A DNA stretch of 64,000 nucleotides from Vibrio metoecus (GTDB lineage: Bacteria; Pseudomonadota; Gammaproteobacteria; Enterobacterales; Vibrionaceae). Shown here one piece after another: positions 53,226 through 62,178 of this stretch (positions are counted from its first letter, which is position 1; the number at the start of each line of letters is the position of its first letter). A program made the position numbers and the translations under genes. The notes under the pieces were generated by a model. The model was not told the DNA's origin. It saw nothing but the letters and a program-made list of their open reading frames with translations, and searched no databases. The stretch lies in NCBI RefSeq assembly GCF_009665255.1, contig NZ_CP035686.1, positions 620,001-684,000 of the forward strand. The letters run 5' to 3'.

Positions 53226-54002
53226 ATGATCGTTTGGAGTGTTGCAAACCAAAAAGGTGGAGTAGGAAAAACCACCACAACGATTACATTGGCTGGCTTG
53301 TTAAGTCAGCAGGGTAAACGTGTCCTGCTGGTTGATACGGATCCACATGCTTCGCTGACCACCTATTTGGGCTATGATTCCGATGGTGTTCCAGCTAGCT
53401 TATTCGACCTTTTTCAATTGCGTGAATACAATGAGGCATCAGTTAGACCTCTGATTTTAAATACTGATATTCAAGGCATCGACCTTATTCCTGCTCATAT
53501 GTCACTTGCGACTCTAGATCGTGTCATGGGGAATCGCAGTGGTATGGGGTTGATTTTAAAACGAGCTTTGTTAGCCCTGCGGCACGCTTATGATTATGTC
53601 CTGATCGATTGTCCACCGATTCTGGGGGTGATGATGGTCAACGCCCTTGCCGCGAGTGATCGTATCCTTATCCCGGTTCAAACAGAATTTCTGGCGATGA
53701 AAGGCTTGGAGCGGATGGTGCGTACGTTGGCTATTATGCAGAAATCGCGCAGTCGTGAGTTTAAAGTAACGATTGTCCCGACCATGTATGATAAGCGCAC
53801 GAGAGCTTCTCTGCAGACGTTGAATCAGTTGAAAAAAGACTATCCGGATAAAGTTTGGACCTCAGCGGTGCCTATCGATACTAAATTCCGCGATGCTAGC
53901 TTACAGCGTCTACCTGCCTCACATTTTGCAGAGGGAAGTCGAGGCGTTTTTGCCTACAAACAGCTGCTGCTGTTTTTAGAGAGGCTAGCCATCGATGAGT
54001 AG
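53226..54002 (+). CDS. parC: ParA-like ATPase ParC (polar localisation of chemotaxis arrays)
   Basis: A 258-residue MinD/ParA-family ATPase with an intact deviant Walker A NQKGGVGKTTTTITL (about 8-22), DTDPHASL and the VLIDCPP Walker B-like stretch. In V. cholerae the ParA-like protein encoded at this place in the che operon (ParC) positions chemotaxis arrays at the old and then both poles. No ParB partner gene is adjacent. Overlaps parP by 8 bases. Confidence 0.9.
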   Translation: MIVWSVANQKGGVGKTTTTITLAGLLSQQGKRVLLVDTDPHASLTTYLGYDSDGVPASLFDLFQLREYNEASVRPLILNTDIQGIDLIPAHMSLATLDRVMGNRSGMGLILKRALLALRHAYDYVLIDCPPILGVMMVNALAASDRILIPVQTEFLAMKGLERMVRTLAIMQKSRSREFKVTIVPTMYDKRTRASLQTLNQLKKDYPDKVWTSAVPIDTKFRDASLQRLPASHFAEGSRGVFAYKQLLLFLERLAIDE

Positions 54003-54990
54003 TGCGTTGATTTCCAGCGAACAAGCGCTTAACGATTACTTCACCGCGTTGTTGGATGAAGAAACGGCTGATTTTGAGTTAACTCAAATCAAAGAGGAGT
54101 CAGTGTTAGAACTGGCTCCTGTGGTGCAGTCTGTACCTAACAAAAGCTATTTTGAGGCGGAAGTTGAAGAGTTTGATCTGCCTAATTTAGAGGATGTTCA
54201 GCGCTTACTGAGCCAACTCGAATCGAGTAATCCGGTGGCGGATTTGGATCTTGAACAAATCTTGGAAGAAAATACGGCCAAGATTGCTCGAACGGAACCT
54301 ATTGTTCCACCAGTTACCGTCGTTGACGAGATCCAAGAGTGGGATATTGAAACTGACTCGGACTATCTCGAAGCTGAGCTCCTTACTGAAGAAGAACTTG
54401 AGCCTGCTTACTTCAACGTTGAGCCAGAGATCGAGGTTTTCGTTGCAGAGGTGGAGCCTGAGGTAGTGGTTGATACCGCACCGACTCTAGAAACGCAAAC
54501 TGGCGGTAACAAACTGGGCTCGTGGACGAATACCATTCGTGAAAAAGACTTCCAAGTGCTCTATTTTGATGTCAATGGTGTCACTTTTGCTGTGCCTTTG
54601 GATGAACTGGGTGGTATCCATCGGATGACGGCGCTCAACCATTTAATTGGGCGCCCTGCGTGGTATTTAGGTTTACAAACTAACCGGGATTCGCAACTTG
54701 ATGTGGTGGATACGGCGAAATGGGTAATGGCTGAGAAGCTACATGATGAGAGTTATAAGCAAGCTTATCAATATATTGTCATGTTGGGTGAGAGTGCTTG
54801 GGGGCTCGCCAGCACTCAACTTATGGGCACAGAATTACTCAGTACAGATAAAGTGCGGTGGCGTGAACAGGTCGGTAAACGTCCTTGGCTCGCTGGCATG
54901 GTGAAAGAAAAAATGTGCGCTTTGATCCATGTTCAAGCATTGATAGCTATGCTTAATGCAGGGCTTGATGTAAAAGCACTGGAAAATTAA
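53995..54990 (+). CDS. parP: CheW-like array-localisation protein ParP
   Basis: A 331-residue protein with an acidic, low-complexity N-terminal half (about 1-165) and a C-terminal CheW-like domain (about 175-331; FQVLYFDVNGVTFAVPLDELGGI). In Vibrio, ParP ties the CheA array to ParC through this C-terminal domain. An EDVQRLLSQL motif at about 66-75 resembles the CheZ tail and the CheA linker repeats. Same operon as parC and cheW. Confidence 0.88.
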   Translation: MSSALISSEQALNDYFTALLDEETADFELTQIKEESVLELAPVVQSVPNKSYFEAEVEEFDLPNLEDVQRLLSQLESSNPVADLDLEQILEENTAKIARTEPIVPPVTVVDEIQEWDIETDSDYLEAELLTEEELEPAYFNVEPEIEVFVAEVEPEVVVDTAPTLETQTGGNKLGSWTNTIREKDFQVLYFDVNGVTFAVPLDELGGIHRMTALNHLIGRPAWYLGLQTNRDSQLDVVDTAKWVMAEKLHDESYKQAYQYIVMLGESAWGLASTQLMGTELLSTDKVRWREQVGKRPWLAGMVKEKMCALIHVQALIAMLNAGLDVKALEN

Positions 54991-55028
54991 AACATTGGGT
55001 GTCGGAAACGACTCAGAGAGGGAAAGTT

Positions 55029-55523
55029 ATGTCTCAGGCGAATGAAGTGAAAGTCAGAAAAGAAAAGTCGAACGATGAAGTACTTCAATGGGTGACGTTC
55101 CAATTGGAAGAAGAAACGTACGGCATTAACGTAATGCAGGTACGTGAAGTACTGCGTTATACCGAAATTGCTCCAGTTCCTGGAGCGCCTGATTATGTGT
55201 TGGGTATTATTAACCTGCGTGGCAACGTGGTGACGGTTATCGACACTCGTTCACGTTTTGGGCTAATGCAAGGTGAAATCACGGATAATACCCGCATCAT
55301 TGTGATCGAGTCAGAGCGACAAGTGATCGGTATTCTGGTAGATAGCGTTGCGGAAGTTGTTTACTTGCGTTCGTCAGAAATCGACTCAACACCAAGTGTG
55401 GGTACGGATGAAAGCTCGAAGTTTATCCAAGGGGTGAGCAATCGCGATGGTAAATTGTTGATTCTGGTTGATTTGAACAAGTTCCTAACCGATGAAGAAT
55501 GGGACGATATGGCTCATCTGTAA
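55029..55523 (+). CDS. cheW: Chemotaxis coupling protein CheW
   Basis: A 164-residue CheW that links receptors to CheA. Core motifs LQWVTFQLEEETYGINVMQV, GIINLRGNVVTVID and a C-terminal GKLLILVDLNKFLT are present. The ATG at 55029 is preferred because GGAAAG lies just ahead; an in-frame ATG 30 bases upstream lacks a ribosome binding site. The stop codon overlaps the next ATG (TAATG). Confidence 0.95.
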   Translation: MSQANEVKVRKEKSNDEVLQWVTFQLEEETYGINVMQVREVLRYTEIAPVPGAPDYVLGIINLRGNVVTVIDTRSRFGLMQGEITDNTRIIVIESERQVIGILVDSVAEVVYLRSSEIDSTPSVGTDESSKFIQGVSNRDGKLLILVDLNKFLTDEEWDDMAHL

Positions 55524-56002
55524 TGGTTGATTTGACTTGGTTAACCCCTCCTGTAATGGCAGGAGGGTTGGTTTTTGTTGTTTTGTGCATAGTATTGGCG
55601 CTGTGGCGTCTTAAGCGTGGTCAACTACGCCAAAGTGAAACCTTACGCCAACAAGTACGTAATCTCGACCGTGAGCTACAAAAATCAAACAAACAACTGT
55701 TGGAAGTACGTTCAGTTATGGTGGGGCTCGGGCAGAAAGTCAGTGAGCAACAAGATGTTATCCGCCATTTGAACGAACGCGTACTTGAGTTAGAAAATAC
55801 GGATGCCGATGCGCGTCTGTATACCCGCGCCAGTAAAATGGTCCAACTCGGGGCTGATCTCAATGAACTTATCCAAGAATGTGAGCTGCCGAAAGCTGAA
55901 GCTGAGTTGATGATGTCTTTGCAAAATAAGCTAGCCGGCAAAGAAGCGATTCCTCCTCTCGCCAGTCATCCAGATGGGAAAACTGGTAAGGTAAAGTCCT
56001 GA
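55523..56002 (+). CDS. DUF2802 membrane-anchored coiled-coil protein
   Basis: A 159-residue protein with one N-terminal transmembrane helix (about 9-29), then a coiled-coil (about 35-95) and a conserved C-terminal domain RASKMVQLGADLNELIQECELPKAEAELM typical of DUF2802 (split at about 100-130). It is the last gene of the flagellar/chemotaxis operon and is translationally coupled to cheW. Function not known; co-location suggests a role in motility or array placement. Confidence 0.8.
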   Translation: MVDLTWLTPPVMAGGLVFVVLCIVLALWRLKRGQLRQSETLRQQVRNLDRELQKSNKQLLEVRSVMVGLGQKVSEQQDVIRHLNERVLELENTDADARLYTRASKMVQLGADLNELIQECELPKAEAELMMSLQNKLAGKEAIPPLASHPDGKTGKVKS

Positions 56003-56023
56003 TCTAACATCACTTATTATTTT

Positions 56024-56050
56024 AAAGGAAGCTCAGGCTTCCTTTTTTAT
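56024..56050 (+). terminator. Intrinsic terminator of the flagellar/chemotaxis operon
   Basis: AAAGGAAGC / GCTTCCTTT with a TCAG loop is followed by a T run. Confidence 0.88.
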
Positions 56051-56342
56051 TATCATCTATAAATCTTTGTTTGAGTCGTTGTGATTGTTTGATTGATGGT
56101 TAAGTTATTCGCGATAGTGCCCCCATTCATAATGATGCAAATCTTTGCTTATTTAAGTTGTGCTGATTTCTCCCTCATTGATCGTGTGCTGGCATTGATA
56201 TGGTTTAACGCGGGTGTGCAGATTGGATTATTGTTGTAACTATAAAGAGGTAGTTGCGAACGAAATGGGTGAATTTTTAATAGTTTCTTACTTAGTTTCG
56301 TGATTCGTAATAGAGTTAGCGGCTTTAGTCTCCTCGTTGCTG

Positions 56343-56351
56343 TGGTAATAT
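56343..56351 (+). promoter_or_regulatory. Candidate extended -10 promoter for ccmA
   Basis: TGGTAATAT is a TGn-extended -10 about 30 bases before the ccmA ATG. No good -35 is visible, which is tolerated by extended -10 promoters. Confidence 0.35.
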
Positions 56352-56380
56352 AGCCCTCCCAACGTTCTCAGTAGATCAGC

Positions 56381-57006
56381 ATGTTAGAAGTCAAAAATCT
56401 CACCGCCATTCGTGATGAGCGGATTTTATTTGAATCCCTCTCATTCGAAATCCATACCGGCGAATTAGTCCAGATTGAAGGTCGTAATGGAACGGGTAAA
56501 ACCACCTTACTACGTATCATTGCTGGCCTTGGTGAGAGTGACTCAGGTGAAATCCTCTGGGATAGCAATAAAATTCAAAGTGATCGTGAAAACTATCACC
56601 AAGATTTACTGTTTTTAGGCCACCAGACAGGGATTAAGCGCGAACTGACGGCCGCTGAAAATTTACGGTTTTATCAAGCTGTGCATCAACAAGCGGTGAG
56701 TGAAGCGGACATTTTCCAAGCACTGGCGAAAGTGGGATTAGCTGGGAGGGAGGATGTGCCTGTTGGGCAACTTTCCGCAGGGCAGCAGCGTAGGGTAGCG
56801 TTGGCAAGATTATGGCTGAGCCAAAAGAAACTATGGATTTTAGACGAACCTCTAACCGCTATTGATAAGCAAGGCGTGAAAGTTCTTGAAGCACTGTTTT
56901 TAAACCATGCAGAACAAGGGGGATTGTGATTTTGACTACGCATCAAGATATGTTTGCTGACAATCCTAAACTCCGCAAGATTCGACTCGGTGGTGACATT
57001 TCATGA
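56381..57006 (+). pseudogene. ccmA: Haem exporter ATPase CcmA, interrupted by a frameshift
   Basis: The ATPase of the CcmAB(CD) complex that releases holo-CcmE during cytochrome c maturation. Walker A GRNGTGKTTLL (about 34-44), signature QLSAGQQRRVALARL and Walker B LWILDEPL are in the first frame, which ends after 182 codons at TGA 56927. Adding one G to the GGGGG run at 56918-56922 continues the frame through IVILTTHQDMFADNPKL (H-loop His) to a TGA at 57004 that overlaps the ccmB start in ATGA, giving 208 residues. As written, the product lacks the H-loop. Probably a homopolymer undercall. Confidence 0.92.
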
Positions 57007-57671
57007 TTACTGCTTTTACTCAGTTTATCCGCCGAGAACTCTTAATTGCTTTTCGTCGCCAAGCCGATGTATTCAACCCTTTGTGGTTCTTTATTATTGT
57101 TATTACCCTGTTCCCTTTGAGTGTGGGACCTGAACCCGCCTTATTAGCGCGAATTGCTCCGGGTATTGTTTGGGTAGCGGCTTTGTTAGCGGCGTTGCTT
57201 TCCTTAGAGCGTTTATTTCGGGATGATTTCCAAGATGGGGCGCTTGAACAGGCAATGCTTACTCCGCTGCCTTTATCGGTTGTTGTATTGGCAAAAGTCA
57301 CTGCCCATTGGATTCTGACGGGGTTACCGCTGATTTTAATCAGTCCGCTGCTGGCGGTTTTACTCTCGTTTGATAGTTCAACCTGGCTAGCGGTTGTGTT
57401 GACACTTTTACTGGGAACGCCAACCTTAAGTTTTATTGGCGCAATCGGCGTTGCATTGACCGTGGGGTTACAAAAAGGTGGGGTGTTACTGAGTTTATTG
57501 GTTTTACCGCTGTTTATCCCAGTTTTGATATTTGCTACCTCGGCAATTGATGCAGCGGCACTTGGTATGCCGTATAACGGACAACTGGCTATTTTAGCGG
57601 CGATGCTAATGGGGTCGATGACGTTAACCCCTTTCGCGATCAGTGCGGCGTTACGAGTAAGTGTTCATTGA
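57003..57671 (+). CDS. ccmB: Haem exporter membrane subunit CcmB
   Basis: A 222-residue inner-membrane protein with six hydrophobic segments, the permease partner of CcmA. The N-terminal RRELLIAFRRQADVFNPLWF and the RLFRDDFQDGALEQ loop are family hallmarks. The start overlaps the restored ccmA stop. Confidence 0.94.
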   Translation: MITAFTQFIRRELLIAFRRQADVFNPLWFFIIVITLFPLSVGPEPALLARIAPGIVWVAALLAALLSLERLFRDDFQDGALEQAMLTPLPLSVVVLAKVTAHWILTGLPLILISPLLAVLLSFDSSTWLAVVLTLLLGTPTLSFIGAIGVALTVGLQKGGVLLSLLVLPLFIPVLIFATSAIDAAALGMPYNGQLAILAAMLMGSMTLTPFAISAALRVSVH

Positions 57672-57761
57672 TTGTCTTCGATCAAGCACGAAAATGCTGC
57701 GTTAGATAAATTATAATAAGTTAGTTAAAACTCAATAAATTGAAAGCAAAGTGAGATCAAC

Positions 57762-58514
57762 ATGTGGAAATGGCTTCACCCCTATGCCAAACCCGATGCA
57801 GCTTACCAATTGTGCGGTAAGTTGTTGCCTTGGTTTGCCAGCTTAGGATTCCTGTTTCTCGTGGTAGGGACGGTGCTTGGATTAGCTTATGCACCGGCAG
57901 ATTACCAGCAAGGCGATAGTTTTCGAATTATCTATATCCATGTCCCTGCGGCGATATGGTCAATGGGTATTTACATGTCGATGGCTATCGCTGCATTTAT
58001 TGGCATTGTTTGGCAGATCCGTATTTCAGATATGGCAGCTTTAGCGATGGCTCCCATTGGTGCCGTGTACACGTTTATTGCGCTGATCACTGGTGCGATT
58101 TGGGGCAAGCCAATGTGGGGGGCTTGGTGGGTATGGGATGCACGCCTAACTTCTGAGCTTGTACTCCTGTTTCTCTATTTAGGTGTGATTGCGCTTTATC
58201 ATGCCTTTGATGATCAAAAAACGGCTGCGAAAGCTGCGGGTATTCTAGCGATTGTCGGCGTGATTAATCTACCTATCATCCACTTCTCGGTTGAGTGGTG
58301 GAACACTTTGCACCAAGGTGCCACTATCACAAAATTTGCGAAACCATCGATTGCGCCTGAAATGCTATGGCCGCTTTTGGCATGTATTTTCGGTTTTGCA
58401 TTCTTTTTTGCAGCACTGACTATGATCCGTCTGCGTAATGAGATTCTAAGTCGAGAAAGTCATCGTCCTTGGGTCTGCGAATTAGCAAACCAATCTTTGC
58501 GAGGAAAGCAGTGA
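57762..58514 (+). CDS. ccmC: Haem lyase-associated protein CcmC
   Basis: A 250-residue, six-helix member of the haem-handling protein family that loads haem onto CcmE. The tryptophan-rich WWD-type signature is WGKPMWGAWWVWDARLTSEL (about 111-130), with periplasmic His ligands in YIHVPAAIWS and the HFSVEWWNTLHQG region. Overlaps ccmD by one base pair set (TGATG). Confidence 0.95.
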   Translation: MWKWLHPYAKPDAAYQLCGKLLPWFASLGFLFLVVGTVLGLAYAPADYQQGDSFRIIYIHVPAAIWSMGIYMSMAIAAFIGIVWQIRISDMAALAMAPIGAVYTFIALITGAIWGKPMWGAWWVWDARLTSELVLLFLYLGVIALYHAFDDQKTAAKAAGILAIVGVINLPIIHFSVEWWNTLHQGATITKFAKPSIAPEMLWPLLACIFGFAFFFAALTMIRLRNEILSRESHRPWVCELANQSLRGKQ

Positions 58515-58720
58515 TGCATTTTGAATCCTTTAGTGATTTTCTAGCAATGGGTGGTTATGCCAGCTATGTCTGGGGAGCCTTTGGCTTAACTTATCTGTCG
58601 ATGGCGGTGTTGTGGATCGTCAGCGTTCGACGTAAAAACACGTTACTCAATCAAGTGCGCAATAAATTGGAGCGTCAGGCTCGGATTGATGCCGCAAAAC
58701 ATATGGAGAACACACTATGA
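58514..58720 (+). CDS. ccmD: Haem exporter small subunit CcmD
   Basis: A 68-residue single-pass membrane protein. The family motif FLAMGGYASYVWGAFGLTY is at about 9-27, followed by a basic cytoplasmic tail. The ATG at 58514 overlaps the ccmC stop. Its own end overlaps ccmE by 4 bases. Confidence 0.92.
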   Translation: MHFESFSDFLAMGGYASYVWGAFGLTYLSMAVLWIVSVRRKNTLLNQVRNKLERQARIDAAKHMENTL

Positions 58721-59196
58721 ACCCAAGACGTAAAAAGCGGCTCGGTGTTGTTTTAGCGATCTTACTTGGACTGAGTGCCACGGTTGGACTGATCATCTAC
58801 GCCTTAAATCAAAATATGGATTTGTTTTATACCCCAAGTGAGTTGGTGTATGGAAAAGAAGGAAATAAACCTGAAGTGGGGCAACGTCTTCGCATTGGTG
58901 GAATGGTGGTCGTCGGTTCTGTAAAGCGTGATCCTAATTCTCTGAAAGTCAGTTTTGATTTACATGATGTAGGCCCTAGCGTCACGATCACCTATGACGG
59001 TATTTTGCCGGATCTATTCCGAGAAGGTCAGGGTATTGTCGCTCAAGGTGTTCTCGTTGATGCAACGAATATCGAAGCATTTGAAGTATTGGCAAAACAT
59101 GATGAGAACTACATGCCACCAGAAATTGCTGAAGCTATGCAAAAAACACATGCACCACTCCAGTACACCGAAGAACAACAAGGAAGTGCACAATGA
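58717..59196 (+). CDS. ccmE: Haem chaperone CcmE
   Basis: A 159-residue periplasmic haem chaperone anchored by an N-terminal helix (about 9-29), with an OB-fold beta barrel (VTITYDGILPDLFREGQGIV). The haem is bound covalently to the His of the LAKHDENYMPPE motif (about 126-137). Overlaps ccmF by 4 bases. Confidence 0.95.
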   Translation: MNPRRKKRLGVVLAILLGLSATVGLIIYALNQNMDLFYTPSELVYGKEGNKPEVGQRLRIGGMVVVGSVKRDPNSLKVSFDLHDVGPSVTITYDGILPDLFREGQGIVAQGVLVDATNIEAFEVLAKHDENYMPPEIAEAMQKTHAPLQYTEEQQGSAQ

Positions 59197-61148
59197 TTGC
59201 TGAAATTGGCCATTTTGCACTGATTGTTTCGTTAGGTTTGGCGATTTTATTGAGTGCACTCCCTCTGCTTGGCGCATCACGCAACAACACGCTATTAATG
59301 AATACCGCTCGCCCCTTGTCATGGGGCATGTTCTTGATGCTGTTGACCTCTTTTGTGATTTTATTGTGGGCATTTTATAGCAACGATTTTACCGTGCAGT
59401 ATGTGGCAAGTAACTCAAACAGTGAGCTGCCTTGGTACTATCGGTTGACGGCGGTTTGGGGAGCTCACGAAGGTTCGTTATTACTTTGGGTATTGATTCA
59501 GTCTGCTTGGACTGTCGCTGTCGCCACGTTTAGCCGTGGAATGCCGCAAGAGTCTGTGGCTAGAGTATTAGCGGTGATGGGCATGATCAGCGTCGGTTTT
59601 CTACTGTTCATTATCGTTACCTCTAACCCATTTTTGCGTACTCTGCCTTACTTCCCAATCGATGGGCGTGATTTAAACCCACTCTTACAAGACCCCGGTT
59701 TAATTATCCACCCACCGATGTTGTACATGGGGTATGTAGGCTTCTCAGTGGCTTTCTCGTTCGCGATTGCTTCTTTGATGACTGGTCGATTGGATACGGC
59801 ATGGGCTCGTTGGTCACGTCCTTGGACGATTGGTGCTTGGCTGTTTCTCACTATGGGGATCGTTTTAGGTTCTTGGTGGGCATACTACGAGCTTGGTTGG
59901 GGTGGCTGGTGGTTCTGGGACCCAGTAGAAAACGCCTCATTCATGCCTTGGCTCGCTGGCACGGCTTTAATGCACTCATTAGCGGTTACGGAAAAGCGTG
60001 GCACTTTTAAGGCATGGACGGTTCTGCTGGCCATTTCAGCTTTTTCTCTGAGTTTGCTAGGCACATTCTTAGTGCGCTCAGGTATTCTGGTTTCCGTGCA
60101 TGCATTCGCATCTGATCCTGCCCGCGGCATGTTCATTCTCGGTTTCTTGATCGCGGTGATCGGTGGTTCATTGCTGCTGTTTGCAATCAAAGGTGCCTCG
60201 GTACGAGTGCGTGGTAACTTTGAATTGGTCTCACGTGAAAATAGCTTACTGGCTAATAACGTATTGCTGATGACCGCGCTAGCGGTAGTGCTGATTGGTA
60301 CTTTGTTACCTTTGGTGCATAAACAGATCGGTCTTGGTTCTGTCTCTATTGGTGCGCCGTTCTTTAACATGCTCTTCGCATGGCTAATGATTCCATTCGC
60401 GTTTTTGTTGGGCATTGGTCCATTAATTCGTTGGAAGCGTGACCAAATTTCAACCTTATTTAAACCTATGTTAGCTACCGCAGTGGCTTCATTGGTGCTT
60501 GCCGCGCTAATGATGTGGCTCAATGCCCCTACTTTCAGCCCGATGGCCTATCTCGGTTGGGTAATGGCATGGTGGATTGTGCTACTGCATGGTTATGAGC
60601 TGCATACGCGTGCGACTCATCGTCATCCGTTTATGGTGGGTGTGAAAAAGCTACCACGCAGCCATTGGGCGATGATGCTTGGTCACTTAGGCTTAGCGGT
60701 GAGTATTATCGGTATTGCGATGGTGCAGAATTACAGTATTGAGCGCGATGTACGCCTTGCTCCTGGTGATAATTTCCAGCTGAATGAGTACAACTTCTAC
60801 TTCCAAAATGTGCGCGACAAAGATGGCCCGAACTACGATGGATACATTGCTGATTTTGAAATCACCAGCCAAGGTCAATATGTCAATACGTTGCATGCAG
60901 AAAAACGTTTCTACCGCACAGCCAAATCGATGATGACTGAAGCCGCGATTGATCGTGGCATTACGCGTGATTTGTATATTGCGATGGGAGAACGTTTGGA
61001 AGATAACCGTTCGTGGGCAGTTCGCATTTATTACAAACCTTATGTGCGTTGGATTTGGGCTGGTGGTTTGTTAATGGCATTGGGTGGCGTATTAGCGATC
61101 AGTGACAAGCGTTACCGCTTCAGAAAAAATGCACATCAGGAGGCTTAA
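59193..61148 (+). CDS. ccmF: Cytochrome c haem lyase subunit CcmF
   Basis: A 651-residue polytopic membrane protein that attaches haem to apocytochrome c with CcmH. WWD signature WGGWWFWDPVENASFMPWLA (about 233-252) and conserved WGAHEGSLLLW (about 89-99). About 14-15 hydrophobic segments. The stop is directly followed by the GTG of ccmG. Confidence 0.96.
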   Translation: MIAEIGHFALIVSLGLAILLSALPLLGASRNNTLLMNTARPLSWGMFLMLLTSFVILLWAFYSNDFTVQYVASNSNSELPWYYRLTAVWGAHEGSLLLWVLIQSAWTVAVATFSRGMPQESVARVLAVMGMISVGFLLFIIVTSNPFLRTLPYFPIDGRDLNPLLQDPGLIIHPPMLYMGYVGFSVAFSFAIASLMTGRLDTAWARWSRPWTIGAWLFLTMGIVLGSWWAYYELGWGGWWFWDPVENASFMPWLAGTALMHSLAVTEKRGTFKAWTVLLAISAFSLSLLGTFLVRSGILVSVHAFASDPARGMFILGFLIAVIGGSLLLFAIKGASVRVRGNFELVSRENSLLANNVLLMTALAVVLIGTLLPLVHKQIGLGSVSIGAPFFNMLFAWLMIPFAFLLGIGPLIRWKRDQISTLFKPMLATAVASLVLAALMMWLNAPTFSPMAYLGWVMAWWIVLLHGYELHTRATHRHPFMVGVKKLPRSHWAMMLGHLGLAVSIIGIAMVQNYSIERDVRLAPGDNFQLNEYNFYFQNVRDKDGPNYDGYIADFEITSQGQYVNTLHAEKRFYRTAKSMMTEAAIDRGITRDLYIAMGERLEDNRSWAVRIYYKPYVRWIWAGGLLMALGGVLAISDKRYRFRKNAHQEA

Positions 61149-61703
61149 GTGAATAAGAAGATTTTATTTATCCCACTGGTTGCGTTTTTGCTATTGGCAG
61201 GCGTGTTTGCTACTCAGTTGGTAAGAAACTCATCGGGAGATGATCCAACCAAGCTCGAATCTGTATTGGTCGGCAAGTCGGTACCTGAGTTTCGTTTAGA
61301 AGATTTGGCGGAACCGGGTAAGTTATACGATCAGTCCATTTTCAAAGGTGAACCTTTATTGCTCAACGTTTGGGCGACTTGGTGTCCAACCTGTTACGCC
61401 GAACACCAGTACCTGAACAAACTGGCTGGGCAAGGTGTGAAAATTATTGGTCTGAATTACAAAGATCAACGCGATAAAGCAACCCAGTGGCTCAATGAGC
61501 TCGGTAACCCGTACCTAATCAGCCTATTCGATGGAAACGGTATGTTGGGGCTGGATTTGGGAGTATATGGCGCTCCAGAGACATTCTTAATTGATGCGAA
61601 TGGCGTGATCCGTTATCGCCATGTGGGGGATGTGAATTCGCGCAACTGGCAAGAAACACTTGCGCCACTCTATGCGCAGCTGCAAGCGGAGGCGAAACAA
61701 TGA
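61149..61703 (+). CDS. ccmG: Thiol:disulfide interchange protein CcmG/DsbE
   Basis: A 184-residue membrane-anchored thioredoxin-fold protein that reduces apocytochrome c cysteines. N-terminal anchor (about 4-24), active-site CxxC in NVWATWCPTCYAEHQ (about 74-88), and the cis-Pro region GVYGAPETFLIDANG. Start is GTG next to the ccmF stop. Overlaps ccmH by 4 bases. Confidence 0.95.
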   Translation: MNKKILFIPLVAFLLLAGVFATQLVRNSSGDDPTKLESVLVGKSVPEFRLEDLAEPGKLYDQSIFKGEPLLLNVWATWCPTCYAEHQYLNKLAGQGVKIIGLNYKDQRDKATQWLNELGNPYLISLFDGNGMLGLDLGVYGAPETFLIDANGVIRYRHVGDVNSRNWQETLAPLYAQLQAEAKQ

Positions 61704-62176
61704 AAAAGTGGTGGTTTGCAGTGTTCGCTGCCATGATGGTATCACTTTCGGCATTCGCTACGATTGAAGTGTATGATTTTGAAACATTGGAGCAAGAACA
61801 GCAGTTTCAGGAATTAGGCGCGACCTTGCGCTGCCCGAAATGTCAAAACAATACAATCGCGGATTCAAATGCAGAATTAGCGCAAGATTTGCGTCAAAAA
61901 GTGTATGAGATGACGAAAGAAGGAAAGTCCAAGTCGGAAATCGTCGATTACATGATCGCTCGCTACGGTAATTTTGTAACCTATAATCCACCATTTACAC
62001 TAGGTACTGCGATTCTTTGGTTTGGTCCTATTTCGGTGCTCGTGATTGGTTTTACGATAATTGTGCTACGCAGTCGACGTAAATCGCGCAACGCCACTCA
62101 TTCAATACAGTGGAATGACGAACAAGAAGCACGTCTAGCGGTGTTATTGAAAGAAGAGCAAGAGGGAGAGAAGTAA
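61700..62176 (+). CDS. ccmH: Cytochrome c maturation protein CcmH
   Basis: A 158-residue protein with a signal peptide (about 1-20), the redox motif LRCPKCQNNTIADSNAELA (about 43-61) and a C-terminal transmembrane helix (about 101-121). It is the short CcmH/Ccl2 form, with the TPR part encoded separately by ccmI. Confidence 0.94.
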   Translation: MKKWWFAVFAAMMVSLSAFATIEVYDFETLEQEQQFQELGATLRCPKCQNNTIADSNAELAQDLRQKVYEMTKEGKSKSEIVDYMIARYGNFVTYNPPFTLGTAILWFGPISVLVIGFTIIVLRSRRKSRNATHSIQWNDEQEARLAVLLKEEQEGEK

Positions 62177-62178
62177 TT

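Larger units (their letters stand above)
56003..56380. other. Intergenic region between the chemotaxis operon and ccmA
   Basis: This 378-base AT-rich region begins with the operon terminator and ends with a candidate extended -10 promoter for ccm. No ORF, RNA structure or repeat of note was seen in the middle. Confidence 0.6.
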
